64,000 bases of DNA from Algoriphagus sanaruensis (GCF_001593605.1 NZ_CP012836.1:496001-560000); one strand, 5' to 3'. Shown: positions 16,855 through 25,766, numbered from the stretch's first letter. Translations and numbers: made by a program. The notes: generated by a model not told the origin, from the letters alone.

Positions 16855-17560
16855 TGTGGTTTAGAATGGCATTCAGTCCGTAAAGAACCAAATTTGGGAC
16901 TACAAATATGTGGTCTTTTGCTATTGATTCAAAAGATTGGGCATCGCCTCCACAGATAAAAACCTTTATTTCAGGAAATTTAAGAGAATAAGCCTCAATA
17001 AATTCCTCAATTTCTCCTTTGACACCATGGAAAATTCCTGCTTGCATACAGGCTTTGGTATGATCTCCCCATGCGGAAGGAGCAATTTCTATTTTTTCAA
17101 GCAATGGGAGTTTAGCAGTGAATTGGTGCATAGCCTTCGCGCGCATCTGGACTCCAGGACTGATAGCCCCTCCTAAATAAACTCCATTTGGATCGACCAA
17201 TTCATAGGTAATGCAGGTGCCCAAATCAATTGCCATCACCGGGCCTTCGCCTGCTAGTTTCCAAGCTCCTACTGCCGCAGCCAACCGGTCAAGACCCAAT
17301 GATTCTGGTGATGCATATCCATTTGTGACAGGACTGGTGGTTTTAGAATCCAAGAATAAAAATCCAAAGGGCAAAATTTGGTCAAGCTCCTCTTTTTGTT
17401 GTTTAACTGAGCTTACCAATACAAAATCAAACTGAAGATTTTTCCAGTATTTCAACCCAACTTCTAGGTTTTCAAAACTGGATTCTTCCAGCAAGTTTTC
17501 CCCGTCAAAAAGCGCAGACTTGATCCGGGTATTGCCAATATCGATGACCAGATTCCTCAT
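16844..17560 (-). CDS. coaX: Type III pantothenate kinase
   Basis: CoaX phosphorylates pantothenate in the first step of coenzyme A synthesis; type III enzymes are ASKHA-fold and are not feedback-inhibited by CoA. The 238-residue protein shows the PHOSPHATE 1 motif DIGNTRIKSA at 6-15, GLDRLAAAVGAW near 93, the AIDLGTCITYELVD segment with the catalytic Asp, and GGAISPGVQMR. It heads the leftward envelope block and overlaps the outer-membrane protein gene by 11 bp. Confidence 0.95.
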   Translation of the reverse strand: MRNLVIDIGNTRIKSALFDGENLLEESSFENLEVGLKYWKNLQFDFVLVSSVKQQKEELDQILPFGFLFLDSKTTSPVTNGYASPESLGLDRLAAAVGAWKLAGEGPVMAIDLGTCITYELVDPNGVYLGGAISPGVQMRAKAMHQFTAKLPLLEKIEIAPSAWGDHTKACMQAGIFHGVKGEIEEFIEAYSLKFPEIKVFICGGDAQSFESIAKDHIFVVPNLVLYGLNAILNHNVE

Positions 17561-17611
17561 TTGGGCGCAAAATAACCATAATAAATCCCCTACCTTTCAG
17601 GCCTGTCAATT

Positions 17612-17619
17612 TATCTTTG
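17612..17619 (+). promoter_or_regulatory. Possible -7 box of anmK
   Basis: TATCTTTG is an exact TAnnTTTG match whose predicted transcription start lies about 28 nt before the anmK ATG. No TTG is found at the expected -33 position. Confidence 0.4.
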
Positions 17620-17650
17620 ATGGAATTGTCCACTTAACATTCTTTAACCC

Positions 17651-18724
17651 ATGAGCTCAGCGAGGTATTCAATGATCGGATTGATGTCTGGAACTTCAGG
17701 TGATGGTTTAGATTTAGCCTTTTGCCATTTCGAATTTCAGCAGGAATGGAATTTTGAAATAGTCCTGGCAGAAACCATCCCTTTTCCTGAAAAGTTGGGG
17801 CAAAACCTTGCTGATTCTCACCTTTTGTCTGCACTCGAATTAGCTCTTCTTGATGTCGAATTTGGCAAATGGATGGGAGACCAAGTGAAACGATTCTGTA
17901 AGGAAAACCAAATAAAACCGATGGCAGTGGCCTCTCATGGTCATACAGTTTTTCATCAGCCACATAAGGGGCTAAGCCTTCAAATTGGAAATGGTTGGGC
18001 CTTACATGAAGCCTCAGGAGAGGTAGTCATTTGCGATTTCAGAATGAAAGATGTCCAATTAGGTGGCCAAGGTGCGCCCTTAGTCCCGATAGGAGATGCA
18101 CTACTTTTTCCCAAAATCGACTTTTGCCTCAATTTAGGGGGCATTTCCAATATTTCTATGCAATCTGGTGACAAGCGAATCGCTTTCGATGTCACACCTT
18201 TCAACCTTCTCTTAAATGCTGAAGCTTCCAAACTAGGAAAACCCTACGACGATGGAGGAGCATGGGCCAAAGATGGAATTTTAAACCTCGAACTTCTTGA
18301 AGCCCTCAATTCTTTACCATTTTATCAACATTCAAGAGCCAAATCTCTAGGTAGGGAAAACATGGAGCAGGATTTTTTTCCACTTATTGATCACTTCGGC
18401 CTTAGTCCTCAAGACAACTTGCGCACCCTAGTAGAACATTATGCTTTTCAAATCGCCAAAGTCATTCTCCAAAACTCAACCAAAGAAAAACCTATTCTTC
18501 TAATTACTGGAGGTGGGGCCTACAATCATTTTTTCCAAGAGCGACTTGATCATTATTTGTCTGGAAATTGGGAGCTTTTCCAAGCCTCTAAAGAGTTGAT
18601 CGAATTTAAAGAAGCGCTTGTGTTCGCGTTCTTGGGTGTCTTAAGACTACGGGGGGAAGCAAATTGTCTTAGCTCCGTAACTGGTGCGAGCATTGATAAT
18701 TGCGGAGGAGTGGTCTATCAGTAA
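17651..18724 (+). CDS. anmK: Anhydro-N-acetylmuramic acid kinase
   Basis: AnmK phosphorylates and opens 1,6-anhydro-MurNAc, yielding MurNAc-6-phosphate, so that murein turnover products can be reused. The 357 residues are of usual length. Family marks: GLMSGTSGDGLD at 10-21 (ATP-binding), SHGHTVFHQP near 97, LNLGGISNIS near 158, the DDGGAWAKDG region near 199 and LITGGGAYNHFF near 289. The segment usually read as D-I-G-P-x-N is here DVTPFN, a variant within the family's range. No murQ homologue (the next enzyme) is in the window. It is divergent from coaX and is followed by a dehydrogenase gene with its own promoter. Confidence 0.95.
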   Translation: MSSARYSMIGLMSGTSGDGLDLAFCHFEFQQEWNFEIVLAETIPFPEKLGQNLADSHLLSALELALLDVEFGKWMGDQVKRFCKENQIKPMAVASHGHTVFHQPHKGLSLQIGNGWALHEASGEVVICDFRMKDVQLGGQGAPLVPIGDALLFPKIDFCLNLGGISNISMQSGDKRIAFDVTPFNLLLNAEASKLGKPYDDGGAWAKDGILNLELLEALNSLPFYQHSRAKSLGRENMEQDFFPLIDHFGLSPQDNLRTLVEHYAFQIAKVILQNSTKEKPILLITGGGAYNHFFQERLDHYLSGNWELFQASKELIEFKEALVFAFLGVLRLRGEANCLSSVTGASIDNCGGVVYQ

Positions 18725-18767
18725 AACCGTACCTCCCAAATCCGCAAGGACTGCTTGGTAATTTTTC

Positions 18768-18775
18768 TATTTTTG
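18768..18775 (+). promoter_or_regulatory. -7 box that supports the dehydrogenase start
   Basis: TATTTTTG matches TAnnTTTG and predicts a transcript start near 18779, 23 nt before ATG 18802. This excludes the start at 18700, which would overlap anmK by 25 bp. No TTG stands at -33. Confidence 0.45.
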
Positions 18776-18801
18776 GGGTCGAATATAAACCCATAGACAT
18801 C

Positions 18802-20028
18802 ATGCAGGATCTGCTGAAAAAATTTGAAACGAAGAAGCCAGAAATCGTCTTCGAGTGGAGCGATAGTGAAACTGAGGCGGAAGGCTGGGTAGTGATTAAC
18901 TCACTACGAGGAGGAGCCGCAGGAGGAGGAACCCGAATGCGAAAAGGGCTCGACAAGCGTGAGGTGGAATCCTTGGCCAAAACCATGGAGGTAAAGTTTA
19001 CGGTTTCGGGACCAGCCATCGGTGGTGCAAAATCAGGAATCAACTTTGACCCGAATGATCCAAGAAAGGCAGGAGTTTTGGAGCGATGGTACAAAGCAGT
19101 AATGCCTCTGCTCAAGAATTACTATGGTACTGGGGGTGATTTGAACGTAGACGAAATCCACGAAGTAATTCCAATTACCGAATCCTATGGACTATGGCAT
19201 CCTCAAGAGGGAATCGTGAATGGACATTTTCATGCCAATGAACCTCAGAAAATTCGTAAAATCGGCCAATTGAGACAGGGAGTTTCCAAAGTTCTGGAAG
19301 ATCCAAAGTTTACCCCAAACGGTCCAAAAAAATATACTGTTGCCGATATGATCACTGGGTATGGGGTTGCAGAAGCGGTAAGGCACTATTATGATCTTTG
19401 GGGAGGCACTATTTCCGGAAAAAGAGCCGTCATCCAAGGTTGGGGAAATGTAGGAGCAGCTGCAGCTTGCTTTTTGGCAGTTGAAGGAGTCCAGATTGTG
19501 GGAATCATTGACCGAGATGGAGGTTTGATCAAGGAAGAGGGATTTTCTTTGGATGAAATCCGAGACCTTTTCATCAAAAGACAAGGAAATAAACTTGTAG
19601 CCGAAGGTCTCATTCCTTTTGAAGAGCTCAATGCTAAAATTTGGGATTTGGATCATGAGATTTTTATTCCTGCTGCTGCCTCCCGATTAATCACCCAAGA
19701 TCAAGTTTCCAGAATGGCAAATGCAGGTTTGGAGGTCATATCTTGTGGAGCTAATGTACCTTTCGCAGATCCGGAAATTTTCTTTGGCCCGACTGGCGTA
19801 TGGGCAGACCAGCGGATCTCTGTCATCCCGGACTTTATTGCAAATTGTGGAATGGCGAGAGTTTTTGCTTATCTGATGAGCGACAATGCTGAAGTTACTG
19901 ATGAAGCGATTTTCTCTGATGTATCCGCAACGATAAAAGATGCCTTGGCAAAAACCTTTTTGGAGAATCCTTCCAAAACAAACATCGCTCAAAGCTCCTT
20001 TAAAATAGCCTTGACACAACTCGTGTAA
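18802..20028 (+). CDS. Glu/Leu/Phe/Val-type dehydrogenase
   Basis: A 408-residue NAD(P)-dependent amino acid dehydrogenase of the ELFV superfamily. The substrate-binding domain has GGAAGGGTRMRKG near 42 and the catalytic-lysine segment GPAIGGAKSGINFDP near 75. The nucleotide-binding domain has the Rossmann loop QGWGNVGAAAACF near 215, and PAAASRLI and FADPEIFF follow. It deaminates an amino acid reversibly. Leucine, glutamate or valine cannot be told apart by eye, and the Ser in GGAKSG departs from the GGAKGG of most glutamate dehydrogenases. Start at ATG 18802; an earlier ATG at 18700 would add 34 poorly ordered residues inside anmK. Confidence 0.88.
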   Translation: MQDLLKKFETKKPEIVFEWSDSETEAEGWVVINSLRGGAAGGGTRMRKGLDKREVESLAKTMEVKFTVSGPAIGGAKSGINFDPNDPRKAGVLERWYKAVMPLLKNYYGTGGDLNVDEIHEVIPITESYGLWHPQEGIVNGHFHANEPQKIRKIGQLRQGVSKVLEDPKFTPNGPKKYTVADMITGYGVAEAVRHYYDLWGGTISGKRAVIQGWGNVGAAAACFLAVEGVQIVGIIDRDGGLIKEEGFSLDEIRDLFIKRQGNKLVAEGLIPFEELNAKIWDLDHEIFIPAAASRLITQDQVSRMANAGLEVISCGANVPFADPEIFFGPTGVWADQRISVIPDFIANCGMARVFAYLMSDNAEVTDEAIFSDVSATIKDALAKTFLENPSKTNIAQSSFKIALTQLV

Positions 20029-20045
20029 AAGCGTTCTTGGGAATT

Positions 20046-20084
20046 CCCCTGCCGATGTTATTTTTTGGAGAAATTTGGCAGGGG
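20046..20084. other. Long-loop hairpin downstream of the dehydrogenase
   Basis: An 8-bp perfect GC-rich stem (CCCCTGCC with GGCAGGGG) closes a 23-nt AT-rich loop. It begins 17 bp after the dehydrogenase stop. It lacks the following T-run of an intrinsic terminator, so it may slow polymerase, protect the mRNA 3' end or act in the nhaD leader. The rest of the 180-bp gap holds a TAAATTTA near-match to a -7 box at 20197-20204 just before the nhaD ATG. Confidence 0.45.
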
Positions 20085-20208
20085 AGCTTCCAAACGTGGT
20101 GAGTTTGGATCAAAATCAGTAGTTTAGCAAGGCAAAAAACACCTACCCAGACCAAGCAAACTTCTGAAAACTGCCAGAAAATAATTCCCAGCGCATTAAA
20201 TTTACCCA

Positions 20209-21738
20209 ATGAAAAAATATCTTGTAGGTTTTCTATTAATATTCGGAATTTTATTTTTTGGTTCGGTTGTAGCAAACGATTGTTATGCCTTTGCCACAGA
20301 TTCATCCGAGGAACTCCTAGCGAGTCTTGAACAGGGTATTGATCATAATGATGCTAGTTCCGTCGCTGATTTGCATGCAGAGCAAGAAGCGGGGGAGCAT
20401 CATTCTGCTCCAGGATGGTTAGTAATTCCATTCATCACGCTATTGTTGATGATTGCCACCGGTCCTTTATTCTACGAACATTTTTGGCATCATAATTATC
20501 CCAAAATCGCAGTTGGATTTTCGATTCTGGTTGTCGTCTATTATTTATTTGTGCTAGATAATGTTCACGCTCCAGTTCATGCGTTAGCTGAATATGTCCA
20601 ATTCATTGCCTTGTTAGCCTCCCTTTATGTGGCTTCAGGGGGCATATTAATCGAGATCGATAAAAAGGCAACTCCGATGGCGAATGTTGCTCTTCTTTTG
20701 ATCGGTGCTGTTATTTCAAACTTGATCGGGACAACAGGAGCATCAATGCTTTTGATCCGACCTTTTATTCGTCTGAATAAGTCGAGTATTCAAGCCTACC
20801 ACGTTGTGTTCTTCATTCTGATGGTAAGTAATGTGGGCGGTTCTTTAACTCCAATCGGAGATCCTCCTTTGTTCTTGGGATTCTTAAAAGGAGTTCCATT
20901 TTTCTGGACCATCGAACACAATTGGCCAGCTTGGGCCATGGCTCTAGCCTTATTAGCCACAGCATTTTATTTTGTGGATAAGAAATTCGGCAGAGCAAAT
21001 GACGATGAAATCGGCGAGGCAGTAACTTACACCAACAAGTTTACCCTGATTGGGGCCAAAAACTTCGGGTGGTTATTTGTAGTCATTTGTGCAGTTTTCC
21101 TTGATCCAAATGTGATTGAGGGAGTGCCAGCGATCCATTATGATGGACAAAAATTCTCTTTCTTGCGAGAAATCATCATGCTTTCAGTGGCATTCTTCTC
21201 CTACAAATTTGCAGATTCAAGAGCAATCAAGGGGAATGAATTCAATTTCGAGCCAATCCGTGAGGTAGCATTTATTTTCATTGGAATTTTCGGGACTATG
21301 ATGCCGGCCTTGGAACTGGTGGGAAATTTTGCAAAGTCCCCGGAAGGAGCTGAATTCATCACCGTGAATACCTTGTATTGGGGTACAGGTTCTTTATCGG
21401 CAGTTTTGGACAATGCTCCGACCTATCTCAACTTCCTCGCGGCAGCGATGGCCTCTGAAGGAGCTGATATCGGGAACATTGCCGAGGTTCGCGAATTCGC
21501 GGCAAATACAATGAACGATTCTGATACGACATTCCAATTACTCGCGATATCTATTGCTTCGGTGTTCTTTGGGGCGATGACTTACATTGGCAATGGACCA
21601 AATTTCATGGTGAAGTCGATCGCTGAACAAAGTGGAATTAAGATGCCATCTTTCTTTGGCTATATCATCCGATTCACCGTCCCAATTTTATTGCCAATTC
21701 TCTTCTTGGTTTGGCTGGTGTTTATTGCCTTTGTTTAA
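20209..21738 (+). CDS. nhaD: Na+/H+ antiporter, NhaD type
   Basis: A 509-residue inner-membrane antiporter. After a cleavable-looking signal and a His-rich periplasmic leader (GEHHSAPGW near 63) come about twelve spans. The IT-superfamily/NhaD signature is seen in LIGAVISNLIGTTGASMLLI, NVGGSLTPIGDPPLFLGFLKG, and, in the second half, GTGSLSAVLDNAPTYLNFLAA. These are the two reentrant substrate-binding repeats with Asn-Thr or Asp-Asn-Ala-Pro. NhaD proteins expel Na+ or Li+ at alkaline pH, which suits a marine or saline habitat. It is monocistronic, with paired hairpins after the stop. Confidence 0.92.
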   Translation: MKKYLVGFLLIFGILFFGSVVANDCYAFATDSSEELLASLEQGIDHNDASSVADLHAEQEAGEHHSAPGWLVIPFITLLLMIATGPLFYEHFWHHNYPKIAVGFSILVVVYYLFVLDNVHAPVHALAEYVQFIALLASLYVASGGILIEIDKKATPMANVALLLIGAVISNLIGTTGASMLLIRPFIRLNKSSIQAYHVVFFILMVSNVGGSLTPIGDPPLFLGFLKGVPFFWTIEHNWPAWAMALALLATAFYFVDKKFGRANDDEIGEAVTYTNKFTLIGAKNFGWLFVVICAVFLDPNVIEGVPAIHYDGQKFSFLREIIMLSVAFFSYKFADSRAIKGNEFNFEPIREVAFIFIGIFGTMMPALELVGNFAKSPEGAEFITVNTLYWGTGSLSAVLDNAPTYLNFLAAAMASEGADIGNIAEVREFAANTMNDSDTTFQLLAISIASVFFGAMTYIGNGPNFMVKSIAEQSGIKMPSFFGYIIRFTVPILLPILFLVWLVFIAFV

Positions 21739-21766
21739 AATTCAATTCATCTCAAATCGCTAGGTA

Positions 21767-21812
21767 GTCAAAAGATTTTCACTTTTGACAGCGTAGATTT
21801 ATACGCTTTGTT
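21767..21812 (+). terminator. Paired hairpins after nhaD
   Basis: GTCAAAAG and CTTTTGAC form an 8-bp hairpin with a 7-nt loop, followed at once by a 5-bp stem (GCGTA with TACGC) and TTTGTT. Together they could end the nhaD transcript; the T-run is short, so efficiency is doubtful. Confidence 0.45.
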
Positions 21813-21873
21813 GCCATTGATCCGTTGGAACAATAAGTATATTTAAGGAAATTGAATGGATACTTTTTCGATT

Positions 21874-22434
21874 ATGAGAAATCTTTATTTCCTTTTTCTT
21901 CTCTTTTTCTTTTCCTGCCAAGAGGAGGAATTCCTTCCCAAAGGAGCTCAATTGATGCTGAATCCAAATCTTTCCCAATTCAAGGATTCTGTAGATCCCT
22001 GGAAACCATCCAATTTGGATGGAATACAAATGGGTGTTAGCCGGGAGATATTTATGAGTGGAAACCGCTCTTTATTTATCGAAAATCAAGATCCGACTAA
22101 GGCCTCAGCTGCCTCTTGGTCACAAACATATACGGGGCCCATGCCTTTACCCGGTAGTACCTTGGAATTGGTGGCATTTATCAAAGGGGAAAATGTCCAA
22201 GATCTAACCGCGGGAGGAAGACCATACATTATGGTAAAAACATTTCCTCAGGTAAAGCAAATAAGTGTAGCAGGAACTTCCTTGGACATGCAAGGCGATT
22301 TTGATTGGGTCTTGGTAAAAGCGACTTTGGAGAACTTCCCGAAAGATGCCGAACGGATTGAGGTAAGTGTAAATGTGCCTGACCTAACCATAGGAAAACT
22401 GTACATTGACGAAATTAATCTGACCGTCAAATAA
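21874..22434 (+). CDS. Lipoprotein of unknown function, carbohydrate-binding-like fold
   Basis: A 186-residue lipoprotein: the signal MRNLYFLFLLFFFSC puts the lipidated Cys at residue 15. Start at ATG 21874; an ATG at 21856 adds six residues (MDTFSI) before the signal and is less likely. The mature part has NPNLSQFKDSVDPWKPSN, SGNRSLFIEN and SWSQTYTGPMPLPGSTLELV, then alternating strands and a final LYIDEINLTVK. This resembles the beta-sandwich of carbohydrate-binding or galactose-binding-like modules, where the end strand commonly reads (V)DEV/INL. It is not a confirmed match. It ends 19 bp from the convergent tag gene. Confidence 0.7.
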   Translation: MRNLYFLFLLFFFSCQEEEFLPKGAQLMLNPNLSQFKDSVDPWKPSNLDGIQMGVSREIFMSGNRSLFIENQDPTKASAASWSQTYTGPMPLPGSTLELVAFIKGENVQDLTAGGRPYIMVKTFPQVKQISVAGTSLDMQGDFDWVLVKATLENFPKDAERIEVSVNVPDLTIGKLYIDEINLTVK

Positions 22435-22453
22435 ATTCAGCGAGAATCGAAAG

Positions 22454-23032
22454 CTAATTCTTAAGCTCAGAGTGACGGTAACAATCCGTCAAATGATCAT
22501 TTATCAGACCTGTAGCTTGCATGTGGGCATAAATGATTGTGCTGCCAAGAAACTTGAACCCCCTTTTTTTCAGATCCTTCGCCAAAGCATCGGATTCGGG
22601 AGATGTAGCCGGATAAAATTCTCCTCGCTTGAGTGAATTTTGGATCGGTTTCCCTCCTACAAATCCCCAGATATAGTTTGAAAATGAGCCAAATTCTTGC
22701 TGAATATCCATAAAGCGTTGGGCATTCGTGATTGCAGCTCGAATTTTCAAGGCATTTCGGATGATCCCTGGATCTTGAAGCAATTCTTGGACATAGCTTT
22801 CTGGAAATTCCGCAACAATCCGATAATCAAAATCAGCAAATGCTTTCCGATAACCCGCGCGCTTTTTCAAAATGGTAGCCCAACTGAGACCTGCTTGGGC
22901 ACTTTCCAACACCAAAAATTCGAAGTGAATTTGATCATCATAGACCGGAACTCCCCATTCAGTATCATGATAGGTGATATATTCTGGAAATCCCAAACAC
23001 CATGGACAGCGGCTTTTTTGATCTGTTATCAT
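22454..23032 (-). CDS. tag: DNA-3-methyladenine glycosylase I
   Basis: Tag removes 3-methyladenine from alkylated DNA as the first step of base excision repair. The 192-residue sequence has the zinc-site residues at both ends: Cys9 in RCPWC, His in YITYHDTEWGVP, and His and Cys in INDHLTDCYRH. The body contains LVLESAQAGLSWATILKKR, the most conserved helix-hairpin-helix part of the family, and GFKFLGSTIIYAHMQATG. Length is normal. It is a single gene, convergent with the lipoprotein gene; a 102-bp gap separates it from purU. Confidence 0.95.
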   Translation of the reverse strand: MITDQKSRCPWCLGFPEYITYHDTEWGVPVYDDQIHFEFLVLESAQAGLSWATILKKRAGYRKAFADFDYRIVAEFPESYVQELLQDPGIIRNALKIRAAITNAQRFMDIQQEFGSFSNYIWGFVGGKPIQNSLKRGEFYPATSPESDALAKDLKKRGFKFLGSTIIYAHMQATGLINDHLTDCYRHSELKN

Positions 23033-23134
23033 CTTCGTTTTTTCCTAAACTTAGTATTCTTGGCAAGCTAAATTAGATTCATTCCCAGAATTATAGTGGA
23101 ACTGCAAAAAAATAAACTGAATCCATAAAGCAAA

Positions 23135-23989
23135 TCAATAGAAAATCACAGTCTTATTTCGGAATGCCAAGATTTTTCGATTGACATGGTAATGGATCGC
23201 TTTCGATAATGCTACTTTTTCAACATCCTGCCCGATTTGTACTAATTCGGCGACTGTATTATGATGTCTAACTCGCGCTACTTCCTGCTCGATAATTGGC
23301 CCAGCATCCAGCTCTTCGGTAACGTAGTGCGCTGTCGCTCCGATTAACTTGACTCCTCGCTCATACGCTGCATGGTAGGGTCTTGCCCCCACAAATGCCG
23401 GTAGAAATGAATGATGAATATTGATAATTCGATTTGGGAACTGCTGAATAAACCGAGGCGATAGGATCTGCATATATCGAGCAAGAACCACAAAATCGAC
23501 TTGATGAGCAGTAAGTAACTCAAGCTGGGTTTCCTCCGAAATATCCTTGGAATCTTTGGTCACTGGAACATGGAAAAACGGAATTCCAAATGCTTCCACC
23601 ACACTTTTCAAGTCCAGGTGATTGGAAATTACTAAGGGAATATCGACCTCAAGCTGCCCGGCATGATATCTTCCCAAAATATCAAACAAACAATGGGAAA
23701 GCTTGCTCACGAAAAGCGCCATTCGAGGCTTGGGAAAGTTAAAATGAAGTGAAAATTCCATTCCAAATTGTTGCGCAACTTCCGTTTGAAATCGTGCAGC
23801 AATCTCCTCTTTTGTTAGAGCAAAGGAATCTAATTCCCATGCAGCACGCATAAAAAAGCGGCCGATTTCATCATCAATGTGTTGATCTACCTCTAAAATA
23901 TTTCCTTCATAGGTATACAAAAATTGAGAAACCGCAGCGACAATTCCTTTTTGGTCTTGACATTGAACAATAAGAATGGCTTGATTCAT
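23135..23989 (-). CDS. purU: Formyltetrahydrofolate deformylase
   Basis: PurU hydrolyses 10-formyl-tetrahydrofolate to formate and tetrahydrofolate and so balances the one-carbon pool, complementing glyA in this window. The 284 residues show an N-terminal ACT domain (about 1-85, starting AILIVQCQDQKGIVAAVS) and a formyl-transferase domain. Its active site is seen in NIHHSFLPAFVGARPYHAAY and ELDAGPIIEQE with the catalytic Asp. It is the last gene of the DUF368-aroE-purU operon, 10 bp after aroE. Confidence 0.95.
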   Translation of the reverse strand: MNQAILIVQCQDQKGIVAAVSQFLYTYEGNILEVDQHIDDEIGRFFMRAAWELDSFALTKEEIAARFQTEVAQQFGMEFSLHFNFPKPRMALFVSKLSHCLFDILGRYHAGQLEVDIPLVISNHLDLKSVVEAFGIPFFHVPVTKDSKDISEETQLELLTAHQVDFVVLARYMQILSPRFIQQFPNRIINIHHSFLPAFVGARPYHAAYERGVKLIGATAHYVTEELDAGPIIEQEVARVRHHNTVAELVQIGQDVEKVALSKAIHYHVNRKILAFRNKTVIFY

Positions 23990-23999
23990 TGGCTAAGTA

Positions 24000-24737
24000 T
24001 TAGGAGATCCAAATTTTCCAGGCTGCTTCGGCCTGAAGTTCCAGCATATCTTGCCCATTTTTAGCTCGTCCACCACGATCCAGACATTCTTTCATCAGCC
24101 GGGTAATGGGAGGATTATACACTAAATCATACACCAAATTTCCATCAGTAAGATATTCCGTAGGTAGGTCGGGAATACCTTCAATTTTGGGGTAGGTACC
24201 TAGTGGCGTTGTATTTATCAAAAGCGGAAACTCGGATAAAATCCCTGGATTTCCCCTCAGGTCATCATAGTTCAGCTGGTCGGGATGAGAGCTCCGTGAA
24301 ACCGACTGAAATGGAATGTGCAAATCAAGAAGGGCTTGTTTAACCGCTTTCGATGCGCCTCCTGTACCCAAAACCAAGGCAGGGGGTATTTGATCACCCA
24401 ACCAAGCTTGAAGAGAATGTTTGAAACCGATATAATCAGTATTAAACCCTACTTTCTTCCCATCCTGGATTCGAATACAATTTACGGCCCCGATTGTCGA
24501 ACAGGCAGAATCTAGCTCGTCTAAAAAAGGAATCACCTGCTCTTTATAGGGAATAGTTACCGCCATACCTTCCAATTCCGGGTTGTCCGAAAGAACCTGC
24601 AGGAAATCCGATATTTGAGGAATTTCATACAAGTCAAACTGACAATCTTCTATTCCTTCCTTCTCAAACTTTCCAGTAAAGTATTTCTTGGAAAAAGAAT
24701 GCCCTAAGGGATAACCTATCAACCCAAATTTTCTCAT
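24000..24737 (-). CDS. aroE: Shikimate dehydrogenase
   Basis: AroE reduces 3-dehydroshikimate to shikimate with NADPH in aromatic amino acid synthesis. The 245-residue sequence is slightly short for AroE, which is common in Bacteroidota. Motifs: substrate-binding GYPLGHSFSKKYF at 8, the catalytic Lys65 in VTIPYKEQV, NTDYIGFKHSL with the paired Asp, the NADP-binding VLGTGGASKAV near 122, and INTTPLGTYP. It overlaps the DUF368 gene by 4 bp (ATGA) and lies 10 bp before purU. Confidence 0.95.
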   Translation of the reverse strand: MRKFGLIGYPLGHSFSKKYFTGKFEKEGIEDCQFDLYEIPQISDFLQVLSDNPELEGMAVTIPYKEQVIPFLDELDSACSTIGAVNCIRIQDGKKVGFNTDYIGFKHSLQAWLGDQIPPALVLGTGGASKAVKQALLDLHIPFQSVSRSSHPDQLNYDDLRGNPGILSEFPLLINTTPLGTYPKIEGIPDLPTEYLTDGNLVYDLVYNPPITRLMKECLDRGGRAKNGQDMLELQAEAAWKIWIS

Positions 24738-25669
24738 GCCTTTTGTAATTTATTGGCGAGCCATTCAATGAACAAAACAAGACCGATTCCAAATAAAAAG
24801 GCAAAAGTGGCAAAGAGAATCTGAGGTTCTTTACCTACTTCCTCTAAATAGGTTGAAGGCCACAGGTTTTCCGTTAGAAAAGGCTTTTGCTCACCACTTG
24901 AGGAAGTTCGCCATGCCGTCACGATTTTCCAGGGCCAGAGTTCATTTACAGAGCCGAGCATAAATCCGGAGAGTAAACCGATCGTGGCAGAATGAAATTT
25001 TTTCAACAAAAAGGAAACTACCCGGCTAAACGAAAGGATTCCCACGATACAACCTGACGCAAACAATCCTAGGGTGAAAATGTCTTTTTCAGAAACTGCC
25101 TTTAGAATCACTTCATATTTACCAAGGATAAGAAGAATAAAACTTCCACTGATTCCCGGTAGAATCATTGCACAGATTGCGATCGCTCCTGCTACGAAAA
25201 TAAACCATTTGGCATCGGGCGAGGAGGTAGGAGGTAAATTGGTTACCCACCAAGCAATGACGGTACCAATAGCTACTGCTAAAATCACCCCCAAATGCCA
25301 TCTTTTTATATCCTTCAAAATCAAAAAAGCACTGACTAAAATTAACCCACAAAAGAATGACCATAGAGGAATGGGGTGCTCATTCATCAAGTAGGTAATT
25401 ACCTTGGATAAAGCAAAAATACTCGTCAATATCCCAAGCAATAAACTCAACAGAAAGGAACCATTAACGGCCTTATAAAACCGCTTTACCTCCAAAGATT
25501 TGAGCAATGAGAGATTCGAAAACGTAAAAGAATTGATGCTATCCAGGAGGGTTTGATAAATCCCGGCAATTAGTGCTATTGAGCCTCCAGATACACCAGG
25601 AACAATATCTGCAGCACCCATCGCCATGCCTTTGAGATAGACTAAACCGTATTTTTTGATTGAATTCAT
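24734..25669 (-). CDS. DUF368 family membrane protein
   Basis: A 311-residue protein with about eight or nine spans. The DUF368 signature is clear in KGMAMGAADIVPGVSGGS near 14-31 and again in CAMILPGISGSFILLILGKY near 163-182, a duplicated PGxSGG repeat. Polyprenyl-phosphate recycling has been described for DUF368 proteins (the PopT type), moving undecaprenyl phosphate back across the inner membrane; that this protein does so is inference. It would fit the many peptidoglycan and LPS genes here. It is the first gene of the operon with aroE and purU. Confidence 0.88.
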   Translation of the reverse strand: MNSIKKYGLVYLKGMAMGAADIVPGVSGGSIALIAGIYQTLLDSINSFTFSNLSLLKSLEVKRFYKAVNGSFLLSLLLGILTSIFALSKVITYLMNEHPIPLWSFFCGLILVSAFLILKDIKRWHLGVILAVAIGTVIAWWVTNLPPTSSPDAKWFIFVAGAIAICAMILPGISGSFILLILGKYEVILKAVSEKDIFTLGLFASGCIVGILSFSRVVSFLLKKFHSATIGLLSGFMLGSVNELWPWKIVTAWRTSSSGEQKPFLTENLWPSTYLEEVGKEPQILFATFAFLFGIGLVLFIEWLANKLQKA

Positions 25670-25766
25670 TGGTTAAATTTTTCTTCCATTGCAATTTCCA
25701 TTGGAGGATTTACAAAGCGAAAATGGGATAAAGGATTACTTGTGGCTATAGAAATTAGCAAAAATA

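Noticed and set aside
18700..18801. ATG start of the dehydrogenase inside anmK
   Set aside because: It would overlap anmK by 25 bp, add an unrelated leader, and lie upstream of the TATTTTTG box.
19192..19656. A 154-residue open frame opposite the amino acid dehydrogenase gene
   Set aside because: Antisense to a clearly coding, conserved enzyme; Cys- and Ser-rich shadow translation without any domain.
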